Positions 1 to 8,716 of a stretch of 64,000 nucleotides of DNA are shown piece by piece. The stretch lies in contig DBDK01000010.1 in assembly GCA_002293535.1 (NCBI GenBank), forward strand, positions 65,067 through 129,066, in the 5' to 3' direction. A model generated the notes under the pieces. The model was given only the letters and a program-made list of their open reading frames with translations. It was not told the DNA's origin and did no database searches. Source of the stretch: Alistipes sp. UBA934 (GTDB taxonomy: Bacteria; Bacteroidota; Bacteroidia; Bacteroidales; Rikenellaceae). Both the position numbers and the translations under genes were made by a program. How positions within the stretch are numbered: the first letter of the stretch is position 1; every line of letters begins with the position of its first letter.

Positions 1-121
1 CCTGCGATATGAGTTGTCGTAGCGTATTTTCCTGAACTTCGATCGGATGGCGTCGAAAATACTCTATCTGCCGTAACCTTCCTGCAAACGCGGTTCTGAT
101 TATTTTCGGCATCATTCCCAT
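1..121 (-). CDS. GH3-like (auxin-responsive promoter family) protein, N-terminal fragment
   Basis: A minus-strand frame opens at an ATG whose A is shared with the trkA stop (TGATG) and runs off the left edge of the window. About 40 residues are visible, including IEYFRRHPIEVQENTL. That resembles the opening of GH3-family acyl-adenylating proteins common in Bacteroidetes, which begin with a short helix carrying a similar IEY/F...P.EVQE..L pattern. The overlap with the trkA stop implies translational coupling. A second and third in-frame ATG follow at codons 3 and 4. The catalytic domain is outside the window, so the family call rests on this short stretch only. Confidence 0.5.
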   Translation of the reverse strand, partial: MGMMPKIIRTAFAGRLRQIEYFRRHPIEVQENTLRQLISQ

Positions 122-1461
122 CAGTTGAAAAATTTACCGACCAACGCTTTGGCTTCGGGTTTTGCGAATACCACAACTCGGTCATAAGCAGCGATTTGCG
201 TTTCCCCTACAGCCATCAACACCTGCTCTCCCCGAACGATTCCGCCGATGGTCGCTGTCCCAGGAAAGCCCAGCTGGTGAATCGGTACCCGCGTGGCTGC
301 CGAACCTGGCTTCACCACGAACTCCAACACCTCGGCATCGGTTCCCGTCAGACACTTTACGGCTTGCACGTCGGTATTCATCGTGAAGCGGAAAATGTTT
401 GAGGCCGTCAGTAATTTTTTGTTGATCACGGTGTCGATCCCGATGCTTTCCGCAAGAGTAATATAGTTTAGGTTTTCGACCTCCGCGATGACTTTTTTTA
501 CCCCTAATTTTTTGGCCAGCATCGCTGTCAGGATGTTGGTTTCGGAGCGACTTGTCACAGCCACAAAGGCGTCCATCCGGTTGATCCCTTCCTCCATCAT
601 CGCGTCGGTATTGCGCCCGTCTGCGTTGATGATCAGCGTTTTATCTAATACTTCGGCCAACCTGTAGGCCTCTTCGGAATTGTACTCCACCAGTTTTATA
701 TTGATCTGCTCCTGCAGTGCCGATGCGATCTGTACGCCGATGCGACTCCCGCCGAGGATCATCATATTTTTTATCTCCACTTTGGCCTGCCCGGACAACT
801 CTTGTAGCTCACCCACCAGTTCCGGTGAGGTCACCACATAAAGCGTGTCTCCTTCCAGTGCGCGGTCGTTTCCGTGCGGAATCAAGGTTTCGGCACCCCG
901 CGCAATGGCTACGATTCGGTATCGGATCGCCGACGGATCGGGGGCGATTTCGAGCATAGTTCGGCCCACAAGAGGCGAGGCAGCGGCCAGTCTGAATACC
1001 ACGAGCGACATCCGTCCACCCGAAAAATCTACATATTCCGTGATCGAAGTGTGTCCCAATAGCTTTATAACTTCTTGGGCAGCGGTCATTTCAGGGTGGA
1101 AAAGATAGTCGATTCCCATCCCAACGAACACCTCCTTATTGGCCGGTTCGAGATACTCCTTGTTGTCGATTCTCGCAATTGCTTTCTTGGCGCCGAGTTG
1201 TTTTGCCAGAATCGCTGCGAGGATATTGATGTTTTCTTCCTGATGGACGGCGATCAGCAGATCTGCTTTTCTCACCGAGGCCCGCTTGAGAGCCCCAAAA
1301 GTTGCCGGATCACCCTCGATAGTGACCACATCGGAGAATTGGGCGGCGGCTTCGAGCTGCTTTGCGTCGCTGTCCACGACTGTGATGTCGTGTCCGGTGC
1401 CGCTTAGCATCCGTGCCAGATGGCTTCCCACTTCGCCCGCTCCAACAATTACAATTTTCAT
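121..1461 (-). CDS. trkA: Trk potassium uptake regulator TrkA, two RCK domains
   Basis: This is a cytoplasmic peripheral protein that gates the TrkH/KtrB-type potassium channel in response to nucleotide. At 446 residues it is the standard length for a tandem TrkA-N/TrkA-C protein. The N-terminal Rossmann motif GAGEVGSHLA is at residues 7-16, a TrkA-C domain follows at about 140-220, and a second Rossmann unit starts at MMILGGSRIG near 235 with its own TrkA-C to the end. The second glycine motif is less canonical (GGSRIG), as is usual for the second repeat. Its promoter is only 4 bases upstream of the ATG. No trkH is visible; the next gene downstream is GH3-like. Confidence 0.93.
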   Translation of the reverse strand: MKIVIVGAGEVGSHLARMLSGTGHDITVVDSDAKQLEAAAQFSDVVTIEGDPATFGALKRASVRKADLLIAVHQEENINILAAILAKQLGAKKAIARIDNKEYLEPANKEVFVGMGIDYLFHPEMTAAQEVIKLLGHTSITEYVDFSGGRMSLVVFRLAAASPLVGRTMLEIAPDPSAIRYRIVAIARGAETLIPHGNDRALEGDTLYVVTSPELVGELQELSGQAKVEIKNMMILGGSRIGVQIASALQEQINIKLVEYNSEEAYRLAEVLDKTLIINADGRNTDAMMEEGINRMDAFVAVTSRSETNILTAMLAKKLGVKKVIAEVENLNYITLAESIGIDTVINKKLLTASNIFRFTMNTDVQAVKCLTGTDAEVLEFVVKPGSAATRVPIHQLGFPGTATIGGIVRGEQVLMAVGETQIAAYDRVVVFAKPEAKALVGKFFN

Positions 1462-1465
1462 AGAG

Positions 1466-1473
1466 CAAAGATA
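1466..1473 (-). promoter_or_regulatory. -7 promoter element TATCTTTG of trkA
   Basis: On the minus strand TATCTTTG ends 4 bases before the trkA ATG. It matches the Bacteroidetes -7 consensus TAnnTTTG. With start sites normally 4-6 bases past this box, the transcript would begin at or next to the start codon. Confidence 0.7.
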
Positions 1474-1484
1474 AGAAATTTTCT

Positions 1485-1492
1485 TACATTTG
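1485..1492 (+). promoter_or_regulatory. -7 promoter element TACATTTG of the small membrane protein gene
   Basis: TACATTTG lies 8 bases upstream of the ATG at 1501, back to back with the trkA promoter in a 39-base divergent gap. Its presence supports the short ORF at 1501 as a real gene. Confidence 0.6.
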
Positions 1493-1500
1493 CGCTCACT

Positions 1501-1785
1501 ATGGCACCTTGGTTGGTTGTGGTTTTATTTTCTGTCGGCGCTGTGGGGCTGTTTGCCCTGGGGCTGTCGCTTACGTTGATTTTCAAGGGTCATCACATTG
1601 ACTCAGAGATAGCTACGAACCGCAATATGCGCACCCGCGGCATTACTTGCGTGGTGCACGACGCGCGCCACTCTTCCCAGAACGTGCACTCGGAGCAGGC
1701 CCGTCGGCTACGATCTTGCGCGCCTCCTCAAGGGTCAGAGCCGCAGGATCAGTGCTCTTCGGAATCTTGTAATTCTTGCCTTTGA
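1501..1785 (+). CDS. small single-span membrane protein, convergent with and overlapping topA
   Basis: A 94-residue frame with an N-terminal hydrophobic helix (residues 4-27) is followed by FKGHHIDSEIATNRNMRTRG and ITC. The pattern of one helix, a basic segment, N.xMR..GI.C and a short tail resembles a family of roughly 60-70-residue membrane proteins of unknown function in Bacteroidetes. It has its own TAnnTTTG promoter. The last 48 codons lie antisense to the 3' end of topA and are Cys/Ser/Gln-rich. That part may be a read-on tail rather than conserved sequence. Function unknown. Confidence 0.5.
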   Translation: MAPWLVVVLFSVGAVGLFALGLSLTLIFKGHHIDSEIATNRNMRTRGITCVVHDARHSSQNVHSEQARRLRSCAPPQGSEPQDQCSSESCNSCL

Positions 1786-3970
1786 AAGCTATATATGGGC
1801 CGAATCTTCCGTTTTTTACGATCAGGTCGGGCTCTTCGGCGAAGGTTTTCAGCGGTTCGTTCGCGGTGGCTTTTGCTTCGATCAGCTCCACAGCCTTTTC
1901 CAAGGTAATTGTATAAGGATCTTCGCCGCGGCCCAGCGATGTAAATTTGCCATCCCAGCGCGCATAGGGGCCGAAACGTCCGATCCCGATAACCACCTCT
2001 TTCCCATTATGTTCACCCAGTGTTCGAGGCAGACTCAACAACTCTAATGCTTCTTCCAGCGTCAGGGTTGCGATTAGTTGTCCTTTCTTGAGACTTGCCG
2101 ATCGTGGTTTTTCTCCTTCGGGTGCTTCGGTTTGCACCATCGGCCCGAAACGCCCTATTCGCGCCGAGACCTGATGGCCCGTTGCAGGGTCTGTTCCAAG
2201 GATACGAGTTTGGTGAGTATTAGTATGTTCGGTGGTCATCGCCTTGTCGATTTCGCGATGGAACGGGCCGTAGAAGCGGGCTATCATCTCATCCCAAGCT
2301 GAGTTTCCTTCGGCGATCTCGTCGAACTCTTTTTCGACTTTGGCGGTGAAATTATAGTCCAGAATATCAGCAAATTGTGCTTCCAGGTAGTCGTTTACCA
2401 ACATCCCTATGTCGGTAGGTGCCAGTCGGTTGCTTTCTCCACCGGCCTTTTCGTTCAGCGCTTTTTCGGTGATTTTCCCTTTCGCCAGTGTGAGCTGTGT
2501 GTAATCTCGCTTGACTCCCTCCTTGCTTTGCTTGACCACGTATCCGCGATTTATCACGGTGGTAATCGTCGGCGCGTATGTCGAAGGTCGGCCGATGCCC
2601 AGCTCCTCTAATTTCTTCACAAGCGATGCTTCACTGTATCTTGCCGGTGGTTGTGTAAATCTTTGTGTTGCAGTGATTTGAGTCGCATCCACCGTTTCGC
2701 CGGCAGTCATTTTCGGCAGCATTCCCTGGCCATCTTCGGCGCTGTCATCCAACGATTCGAGATATAGTTTCATAAATCCGTCGAAGCGGATCACTTCGCC
2801 CGTGGCGGTAAAATGTTCGCGAGCACCTGCAACGTCCACTTTCACAACGGTTTTGTCTATCAACGCCGGCTTCATTTGCGAAGCCACAGCCCGCTTCCAG
2901 ATCAGGTCGTATAGCCGCTTTTCGTTGGCTGCACCCTCGATCGCCTGCCGTTCGAAATACGACGGGCGGATGGCTTCGTGGGCTTCCTGAGCGCCTTTCG
3001 AGTGGGTTTTGTAGTTTCGCGTATCACTGTAATTTTCGCCGAACAGCGTCGTTACCTCTTTTTTTACAGCAGCCAGCGCTTGGTTAGACAGGTGCACCGA
3101 GTCGGTACGCATATATGTTATAAGTCCCTGTTCGTAAAGCTTTTGTGCCACACTCATCGTCTGCGCCACGCTCATTCCCAGTTTTCGGCCTGCCTCTTGT
3201 TGCAGGGTCGAAGTTGTGAACGGTGGGGCGGGGTAGCGCGATCCGGGCTTTTCTTCGACGCTGGCGACCGTCATAACGGCTCCGTTGCAGGTTTCAAGAA
3301 ATTTTTCTGCCTCCTCGCGCGTGTTAAATCGCTTCGAGCACTCTGCGCGGAATAGGGCAGTGGGCTGACCTGTAGGATACATCTCGGCCACAACGCGCCA
3401 GTAATCCGCACTCACGAAGCCAATTATCTCCCTCTCCCTTTCGACCAGCAGTCGTACCGTCACACTCTGAACCCTACCCGCCGAGAGTTGCGGACGAACC
3501 TTTCGCCACAGTAGCGGCGATAGCTCGAAACCGACCAATCGGTCGAGGATCCGCCGGGCTTGTTGTGCGTTCACAAGGTCGATGTCTATACCGCGGGGAT
3601 TTTCAATGGCGTGGAGAATTGCAGGCTTGGTAATTTCGTGAAACACAATACGTTTGGTCTTGTCTTCCGGCAGCGCCAAAACCTCAGAAAGATGCCAGGC
3701 TATGGCTTCTCCTTCGCGGTCTTCATCGGATGCGAGCCACACTGCATCGGCCTTTTTGGCTGCCGCGCTCAACTCCTTGACGAGCTTTTCTTTCTCCGGT
3801 TCTACCTCATAGTGAGGTGTGAAGTGGTGTTCTATATCTACCCCGAGTCCCTTTTTCACAAGGTCGCGGATATGTCCGTAACTGGAACGCACGGTGTAAT
3901 CGGCCCCCAAGAACTTTTCGATAGTTTTTGCCTTTGAGGGGGACTCGACGATGACTAAATTTTTGCCCAT
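1643..3970 (-). CDS. topA: DNA topoisomerase I (type IA)
   Basis: The enzyme relaxes negative supercoils by a transient 5'-phosphotyrosine break. The Toprim domain opens with IVESPSKAKTIEKFLG at residues 7-22 and carries DEDREGE near residue 83 for Mg binding. The active-site tyrosine is in ITYMRTDS around residue 287. The C-terminal part has three topoisomerase C-terminal repeats, each with a GRFGP motif and no zinc-binding cysteines, and ends in a basic Ser/Arg/Lys tail. At 775 residues it is the usual Bacteroidetes length. It starts 3 bases after the DUF4270 stop, so the two genes are probably one transcript. Confidence 0.96.
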   Translation of the reverse strand: MGKNLVIVESPSKAKTIEKFLGADYTVRSSYGHIRDLVKKGLGVDIEHHFTPHYEVEPEKEKLVKELSAAAKKADAVWLASDEDREGEAIAWHLSEVLALPEDKTKRIVFHEITKPAILHAIENPRGIDIDLVNAQQARRILDRLVGFELSPLLWRKVRPQLSAGRVQSVTVRLLVEREREIIGFVSADYWRVVAEMYPTGQPTALFRAECSKRFNTREEAEKFLETCNGAVMTVASVEEKPGSRYPAPPFTTSTLQQEAGRKLGMSVAQTMSVAQKLYEQGLITYMRTDSVHLSNQALAAVKKEVTTLFGENYSDTRNYKTHSKGAQEAHEAIRPSYFERQAIEGAANEKRLYDLIWKRAVASQMKPALIDKTVVKVDVAGAREHFTATGEVIRFDGFMKLYLESLDDSAEDGQGMLPKMTAGETVDATQITATQRFTQPPARYSEASLVKKLEELGIGRPSTYAPTITTVINRGYVVKQSKEGVKRDYTQLTLAKGKITEKALNEKAGGESNRLAPTDIGMLVNDYLEAQFADILDYNFTAKVEKEFDEIAEGNSAWDEMIARFYGPFHREIDKAMTTEHTNTHQTRILGTDPATGHQVSARIGRFGPMVQTEAPEGEKPRSASLKKGQLIATLTLEEALELLSLPRTLGEHNGKEVVIGIGRFGPYARWDGKFTSLGRGEDPYTITLEKAVELIEAKATANEPLKTFAEEPDLIVKNGRFGPYIAFKGKNYKIPKSTDPAALTLEEARKIVADGPAPSARSGKSGARRAPRK

Positions 3971-3973
3971 TTA

Positions 3974-5404
3974 TTACCTGTCGATGGTGGTGTATGTAAG
4001 TCGGATTGTAATCGGTCGTTCGCTTCCGCTGCCGCTCAGGGCCGTTGCACCGAACCCGAACCTGTTTATGGCGTCGGGTCCCAAAAGCACATCCGGAGAG
4101 ATTTTCCCGTCGGCCAACTGCTGAATATACGAGGTTATGTCGATCTCATAACGGGCGTTACTGCGGTTCAGATAGCCGCCGTAGGGCATCTTGTATGCGG
4201 TGCCGCCGGCTGCGTAAGATGCCTCTTTGCCGTATTGATAGTCCGGAATCGGGTTCAGTCGTGTAAGGTTCATATAGCTCCCCAGACGCGCCACCGCGGC
4301 ATCGAGAGCTGGTGTCGAATTCTCGTCTTCAAGCCAGATGTGCATCATCGCCTGATTGATCATAATATCTCGATCACCGCTTTTCAGTGCTTTCAATTGT
4401 GTGATCAACTCGTCCGAGAACCTCAGGCGCGTTCCCACACCGCCCATAGTTTGTACGTAAGTCACTGACTGAGTATTGCTTGTGTCGGTAAATCCATCAG
4501 TTGCCGCTTCCAGTTGTCCCAGCACCGAGCCCGTATAATCGAATTTTGTTGTGTTTATCGACACATTGTCCCACGCAGTCGTTATCCCTGTCGAGGTATC
4601 TGTGATGTCGTGGTCGTTGAACGTGAACAGGGTGGTAATGGTGTCGTAGATCGCCGTCACGTCCAATGTATCGTGGTTTCTCACGTGCAGCCTCAGTCCG
4701 GAATTCTCCAGGTCGGTCGAGTAGATTGCTGCCGCGAGGGGTGATCCGGGCGCAGGAGTGATGTATAGTCCGCGAAACTTCTCCAGAAACAGCGAATCGT
4801 TTCTGTATGTCAGCGAGTCCAGTCGAATTATCCGGTCGATGAAATCTTTGCCGGCGGCCGTGGGAAACAATCGAGCTTCCACATCCTTTCTTCCCTTGTG
4901 GCTGAATTCAAAAAGTTTTTCGCCGCGATAATCCTCCACATCGAAACTCGCGCGATACATCGAGTCACGCACAATAGGCTCCGGGCCCTCCACAATGTTA
5001 TAAATTTCAAAGTGTTGTACTTGCAGCGAGTCACCTCTCACGCCGTCGATCTCAAAGAGTATGCACATCGAGTCCACGATGGGGTCGATGCCGAAGCCGT
5101 GCCTGTTAGTGTAAGGCATAGAGATCGGCAGAAATTGCAACAAAGAGCTGTTGGTTTGTGCTCCGAACACTCCTTTGGGATCTGTCATTTGTCCCAGATA
5201 GGCGTAGCCCAGCCTCGACGAGGGCAGGCTGTCCGAGCGATAGAGATAGGTTTCGACCTGATCGGTAAAGGAGACTACCTCCACCTCCATTTTTTGGTGT
5301 CCGGGCAACAGGGTCTCTCCAAGCCTGTCATCGACCTCCGTGCAGGCCGCAGTTCCAAACAGCAGCGCGCTCCCCAGTAAACACCACTTATAAAATCTCA
5401 TCAT
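3974..5404 (-). CDS. DUF4270 lipoprotein
   Basis: A 476-residue protein with a signal peptide ending in a lipobox (FGTAAC, Cys about residue 20), so it is probably anchored in the outer membrane. The body contains the DUF4270 features: an early DRLGE..LP segment, SFTDQVETY, and a C-terminal RFGFGATALSGSGSERP stretch before a final beta strand. The family occurs mostly in Bacteroidetes and has no assigned biochemical role. The start is the double ATG at 5399-5404, which overlaps the end of the upstream glycosyltransferase-like gene by 17 bases. The pairing with a half-size starch-synthase-like gene is also familiar from other Bacteroidales. Confidence 0.8.
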   Translation of the reverse strand: MMRFYKWCLLGSALLFGTAACTEVDDRLGETLLPGHQKMEVEVVSFTDQVETYLYRSDSLPSSRLGYAYLGQMTDPKGVFGAQTNSSLLQFLPISMPYTNRHGFGIDPIVDSMCILFEIDGVRGDSLQVQHFEIYNIVEGPEPIVRDSMYRASFDVEDYRGEKLFEFSHKGRKDVEARLFPTAAGKDFIDRIIRLDSLTYRNDSLFLEKFRGLYITPAPGSPLAAAIYSTDLENSGLRLHVRNHDTLDVTAIYDTITTLFTFNDHDITDTSTGITTAWDNVSINTTKFDYTGSVLGQLEAATDGFTDTSNTQSVTYVQTMGGVGTRLRFSDELITQLKALKSGDRDIMINQAMMHIWLEDENSTPALDAAVARLGSYMNLTRLNPIPDYQYGKEASYAAGGTAYKMPYGGYLNRSNARYEIDITSYIQQLADGKISPDVLLGPDAINRFGFGATALSGSGSERPITIRLTYTTIDR

Positions 5405-6119
5405 AGAAAGCTCTGTAGGCATTCATATCTTCCGCGTTTTCCAGCAGGGGTTTTCCTGCCTTGCGCGCATAATCAATCCACGTCGGGTCGTCCAGCGGTT
5501 CTTCGACAACCACTCCGTCGGCATAGTCGATAACGAGCTTTTGTAGATTTTCGTATGCGGGATCCTCAAAAACAAATGGGAAAGGATCGTTATAGAGTGA
5601 AACCACGATCTTAGAGCTCCTGAACACCGGGTCGTCGGCAAATGCGCGCTTCAAAAATACCGGTACCACTGCTGCGAACCAGCCGTGAGAGTGCACCACT
5701 TCGGGCGCCCATTGCAGCTTTTTGACCGTTTCCAGCACCCCTCTTGCAAAGAAAATGGCCCTCTGATCGTTGTCCGCAAAAAAGTTTCCGTCCGCATCCA
5801 CAAGGGTTGCTTTGCGGTGAAAATAGTCGTCGTTGTCAATGAAATAAACCTGCACTCTTGCCGATGGGATCGAGGCCACCTTGATTATCAGTTGATGGTC
5901 GTTTCCTTCGATGATAAGGTTCATTCCCGACAGACGGATCACCTCGTGCAGTTGATTTCGTCTTTCGTTGATCACGCCCCAGCGAGGCATAAAGGTTCGT
6001 ATCTCACCTCCGTACTCTTGCATCGCTTGGGCAAGGGTTCGACAGCGCTCGGCCATCGTGCTTCCTGCCAGATAGGGAACTATCTCGCTGCTGACGTAGA
6101 GTATTTTGTTTTTATTCAC
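5388..6119 (-). CDS. glycogen/starch synthase-like protein, N-terminal (GT5) domain only
   Basis: The 243 residues match the N-terminal Rossmann domain of GT5 glycogen synthases: ILYVSSEIVPYLAGSTMAE at residues 6-24, RTFMPRWG, and PEVVHSHGWFAAVVP near 140. Full synthases are about 480-550 residues and carry the second Rossmann domain with the nucleotide-sugar motif, which is absent here. No frameshift remnant follows; the next gene begins within 17 bases. The start codon is GTG with a TACCTTTG box 7 bases upstream. Lacking the donor-binding half, it may be a non-catalytic or differently used glycan-binding protein. Confidence 0.8.
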   Translation of the reverse strand: MNKNKILYVSSEIVPYLAGSTMAERCRTLAQAMQEYGGEIRTFMPRWGVINERRNQLHEVIRLSGMNLIIEGNDHQLIIKVASIPSARVQVYFIDNDDYFHRKATLVDADGNFFADNDQRAIFFARGVLETVKKLQWAPEVVHSHGWFAAVVPVFLKRAFADDPVFRSSKIVVSLYNDPFPFVFEDPAYENLQKLVIDYADGVVVEEPLDDPTWIDYARKAGKPLLENAEDMNAYRAFYDEIL

Positions 6120-6126
6120 CTCGGTG

Positions 6127-6134
6127 CAAAGGTA
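6127..6134 (-). promoter_or_regulatory. -7 promoter element TACCTTTG of the GT5-like / DUF4270 / topA operon
   Basis: TACCTTTG on the minus strand ends 7 bases before the GTG start, inside the 26-base gap after queA. Confidence 0.65.
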
Positions 6135-6145
6135 CGATTATTTTT

Positions 6146-7195
6146 TCACAGTATCAGCATCGCGTCTCCGTAAGTGCCGAAACGGTACTTTTCGTCAATG
6201 GCGGTTTGGTACGCTTTCATTATCAGATCGAATCCTCCGAATGCCACCACCATCATCAATTGGGTGGACATAGGGTGGTGGAAATTAGAGACCATCGCGT
6301 CAGCCACACTGAAGTCGTATGGGTGAAAAATAAACTTGTTCGTCCAACCCTCATAGGGTTTTAGCATTCCTCCCGTAGACACCGAGCTCTCGATCGTGCG
6401 CATCACCGTTGTTCCCACGGCGCACACCTTCCGTCCTGTTCGCTTGCTCGCGTTCACCCTTTCCGATGCCTCTGCGGGTATATGGATCTGCTCCGAGTCC
6501 ATCTTGTGCTTGGTCAGATCCTCCACATCCACCGTACGGAAGTTCCCAAGACCCACGTGCAACGTAATCTCTGCCTTGTGTATTCCCTTGATCTCCATTC
6601 GTTTGAGCAGGTGCTTGCTGAAATGCAATCCTGCCGTAGGAGCAGCCACTGCGCCTTCTTTTGTTGCATAGATGGTCTGATAGCGCTCTTCGTCTTCCGG
6701 CTCGACTTTTTCACGCACCCATTTCGGCAGAGGCGTTTCTCCCAGTTTGTAGAGCGCCTCTTTGAATTGTTCGTGGGTTCCGTCGAACAGGAATCTCAGC
6801 GTTCTCCCTCTCGATGTGGTGTTGTCGATCACTTCTGCCACCAGCAGATCGTCGTCTCCGAAGTAGAGTTTGTTTCCTATTCGGATCTTGCGCGCTGGAT
6901 CCACCAGCACGTCCCACAACTTCAGGTCGTGGTTCAATTCCCTGAGCAGAAATATCTCTATTTCGGCACCGGTTTTCTCCTTATTGCCGTAAAGCCTGGC
7001 CGGAAAGACGCGCGTGTTGTTGAAAATAAAAACATCGTCGGCCGCGAAATGGTCGATGATATCTTTAAAAACTTTGTGTTCTATTTTCCCGTTCTTGCGG
7101 TGAATGACCATCAGACGACTTTCGTCGCGATTTTCGGTTGGGTATTTTGCAAGTAGTTCGGGTGAGAACGGGTAGGTGTATTGTGAAAGTTTCAT
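6146..7195 (-). CDS. queA: S-adenosylmethionine:tRNA ribosyltransferase-isomerase QueA
   Basis: QueA transfers the ribosyl group of SAM to 7-aminomethyl-7-deazaguanine in tRNA to form epoxyqueuosine. The 349-residue product begins MKLSQYTYPFSPELLAKYPT. It holds VFIFNNTRVFPARLYG near residue 55-70 and AAPTAGLHFSK near 180, both diagnostic of QueA, and ends with FGTYGDAMLIL. The frame stays open upstream into truB, but the start at 7195 fits the family N-terminus. It follows truB by 23 bases, so two tRNA-modifying enzymes are adjacent. TATTTTCG just before the ATG could be a weak internal promoter. Confidence 0.95.
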   Translation of the reverse strand: MKLSQYTYPFSPELLAKYPTENRDESRLMVIHRKNGKIEHKVFKDIIDHFAADDVFIFNNTRVFPARLYGNKEKTGAEIEIFLLRELNHDLKLWDVLVDPARKIRIGNKLYFGDDDLLVAEVIDNTTSRGRTLRFLFDGTHEQFKEALYKLGETPLPKWVREKVEPEDEERYQTIYATKEGAVAAPTAGLHFSKHLLKRMEIKGIHKAEITLHVGLGNFRTVDVEDLTKHKMDSEQIHIPAEASERVNASKRTGRKVCAVGTTVMRTIESSVSTGGMLKPYEGWTNKFIFHPYDFSVADAMVSNFHHPMSTQLMMVVAFGGFDLIMKAYQTAIDEKYRFGTYGDAMLIL

Positions 7196-7218
7196 AACGA
7201 AAATACGAAGTAAGTATA

Positions 7219-7938
7219 TTACGCAGAAACTTCCGAAATGTTTCGTGGCTGGGTCAATATTTCTATGATTTTTTCCATTCCCATCGCTTCTTCGGCCGTA
7301 TGGTCTCCGCTTTTGGTCCTTCTCAACCCTACAAGATGCGCTCCGCTGGCCAGTTCTTCGCCTATTTCGCGCGCCAGAGCTCTTATGTAAGTTCCCTTGC
7401 TGCACGCCACTCTTATGCGGATTCGTGGCAGCTCGCACTCCATCAGCTCCATATTATATATATGTATCAGCGCCTGCCTCATTACCGGCTCCTCCCCCTC
7501 CCGCGCCATCTCATAGGCGCGCCGTCCCTCCATCCTCTTTGCCGAATAGACCGGCGGGGTTTGTAGTCGCTCGCCAGTTAGTTTTTTCAGCGCCAACTCA
7601 ACATCTCCTTTGGTGATATGCTTCCAGGGATAGGTTTTATCTATCTCGTGCTCAAGATCGTAGCTCGGTGTTGTCGCTCCCAGCATCACATCCGCCACGT
7701 ACTCCTTTCGTGCTCCCATCAGCTCATCGACTCTTTTTGTCGCTTTCCCGATGCACACTATCAGCACTCCCGTTGCCAATGGGTCGAGCGTTCCCGCGTG
7801 ACCCACCTTGATCCGCTTGTGGCCAAGTCGTTCCAGCATATATTTCACTTTCCGCACCACATCCGTCGAAGTCCATTCCAGCGGCTTATCGACGTTCAGT
7901 ACATACCCTTCCGGAAAATTTATATCCTTGCTTAACAT
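7219..7938 (-). CDS. truB: tRNA pseudouridine-55 synthase TruB
   Basis: TruB forms pseudouridine 55 in the T arm of tRNAs. Key segments are GYVLNVDKPLEWTSTDVV at the N-terminus, the catalytic-Asp motif HAGTLDPLATGVL near residue 48-60, and PPVYSAKRMEGRRAYEMAREG in the middle. The product is 239 residues from the ATG at 7938. An ATG 18 bases further up (7956) would overlap uppP by 14 bases. I prefer 7938, which sits 4 bases after the uppP stop and fits the family N-terminus. It is part of the ftsX-DUF3098-uppP-truB-queA run. Confidence 0.94.
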   Translation of the reverse strand: MLSKDINFPEGYVLNVDKPLEWTSTDVVRKVKYMLERLGHKRIKVGHAGTLDPLATGVLIVCIGKATKRVDELMGARKEYVADVMLGATTPSYDLEHEIDKTYPWKHITKGDVELALKKLTGERLQTPPVYSAKRMEGRRAYEMAREGEEPVMRQALIHIYNMELMECELPRIRIRVACSKGTYIRALAREIGEELASGAHLVGLRRTKSGDHTAEEAMGMEKIIEILTQPRNISEVSA

Positions 7939-7942
7939 CCCC

Positions 7943-8716
7943 TCACGCTGCAACATAGTAGATTATCGTAGCCATTCCCACCACCGCACAGTATGCTGCA
8001 AACCAACTCAACTTGCTCCGCTTCACCATCTCTATCATAAATTTGCAGGCCACCACTCCTACGACGAACGCTGCCACGAATCCAACCAGCATCGCCGTGC
8101 TGAGTTCCAGCCTCGCTCCACCTATGTCCAGCACCGCCTCTCCGAGTATGGGTATGATTATCATCAAAAAAGAGAACTGCGCTGCCACCGCCTTTTTGTT
8201 TCCCAGCATCAGACCCGTTGCGATAGTAGTTCCCGATCTGCTCAGTCCCGGCATCGCAGCAAACGCCTGAGCTACACCGATTATCAATGCATCCCACCAC
8301 GAAATTTCGGTTTTAGCCCGCTCCTTTGCCCGTCCCGCAAAAATCAATAGCGCCGCCGTCACCATCAGCATTATCCCAACGATGAGCAAAATCGCCGGTG
8401 AGGCCAACATCGTATTCAGTTGGTCACGAAAAACCAACCCTACTATCCCGATCGGCACCGCTGACACCAAGAGCTTCAGCGCATACCCTGCCTGCCCCTT
8501 TAAAGTTTCCAGTATCAGCTTCTTAACCTCTCCCCACAGTGCAACGATCGTTGCCATCACGGTCGCCAGATGCAGCATCAGATCGAACGTCAGATTGTCT
8601 GCCAGCGTCACCCCCAGCACCTCCTTTGCGATTTGCAGGTGACCGCTACTCGATACCGGCAGAAACTCTGTGATTCCCTGCACCACACCCAATACAATAG
8701 CTTCCCAAACGCTCAC
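7943..8716 (-). CDS. uppP: undecaprenyl-diphosphatase UppP/BacA
   Basis: This integral membrane phosphatase regenerates undecaprenyl phosphate for peptidoglycan and glycan carriers. The first motif, QGITEFLPVSSSGHL, is at residues 14-28. The second, AFAAMPGLSRSGTTI, is near residue 150-165; both belong to the active site. About eight hydrophobic segments span 257 residues. The start is a GTG overlapping the DUF3098 stop by 4 bases (GTGA). The polyprenyl synthetase encoded divergently at 12.3 kb could supply the same lipid pathway. Confidence 0.95.
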   Translation of the reverse strand: MSVWEAIVLGVVQGITEFLPVSSSGHLQIAKEVLGVTLADNLTFDLMLHLATVMATIVALWGEVKKLILETLKGQAGYALKLLVSAVPIGIVGLVFRDQLNTMLASPAILLIVGIMLMVTAALLIFAGRAKERAKTEISWWDALIIGVAQAFAAMPGLSRSGTTIATGLMLGNKKAVAAQFSFLMIIIPILGEAVLDIGGARLELSTAMLVGFVAAFVVGVVACKFMIEMVKRSKLSWFAAYCAVVGMATIIYYVAA

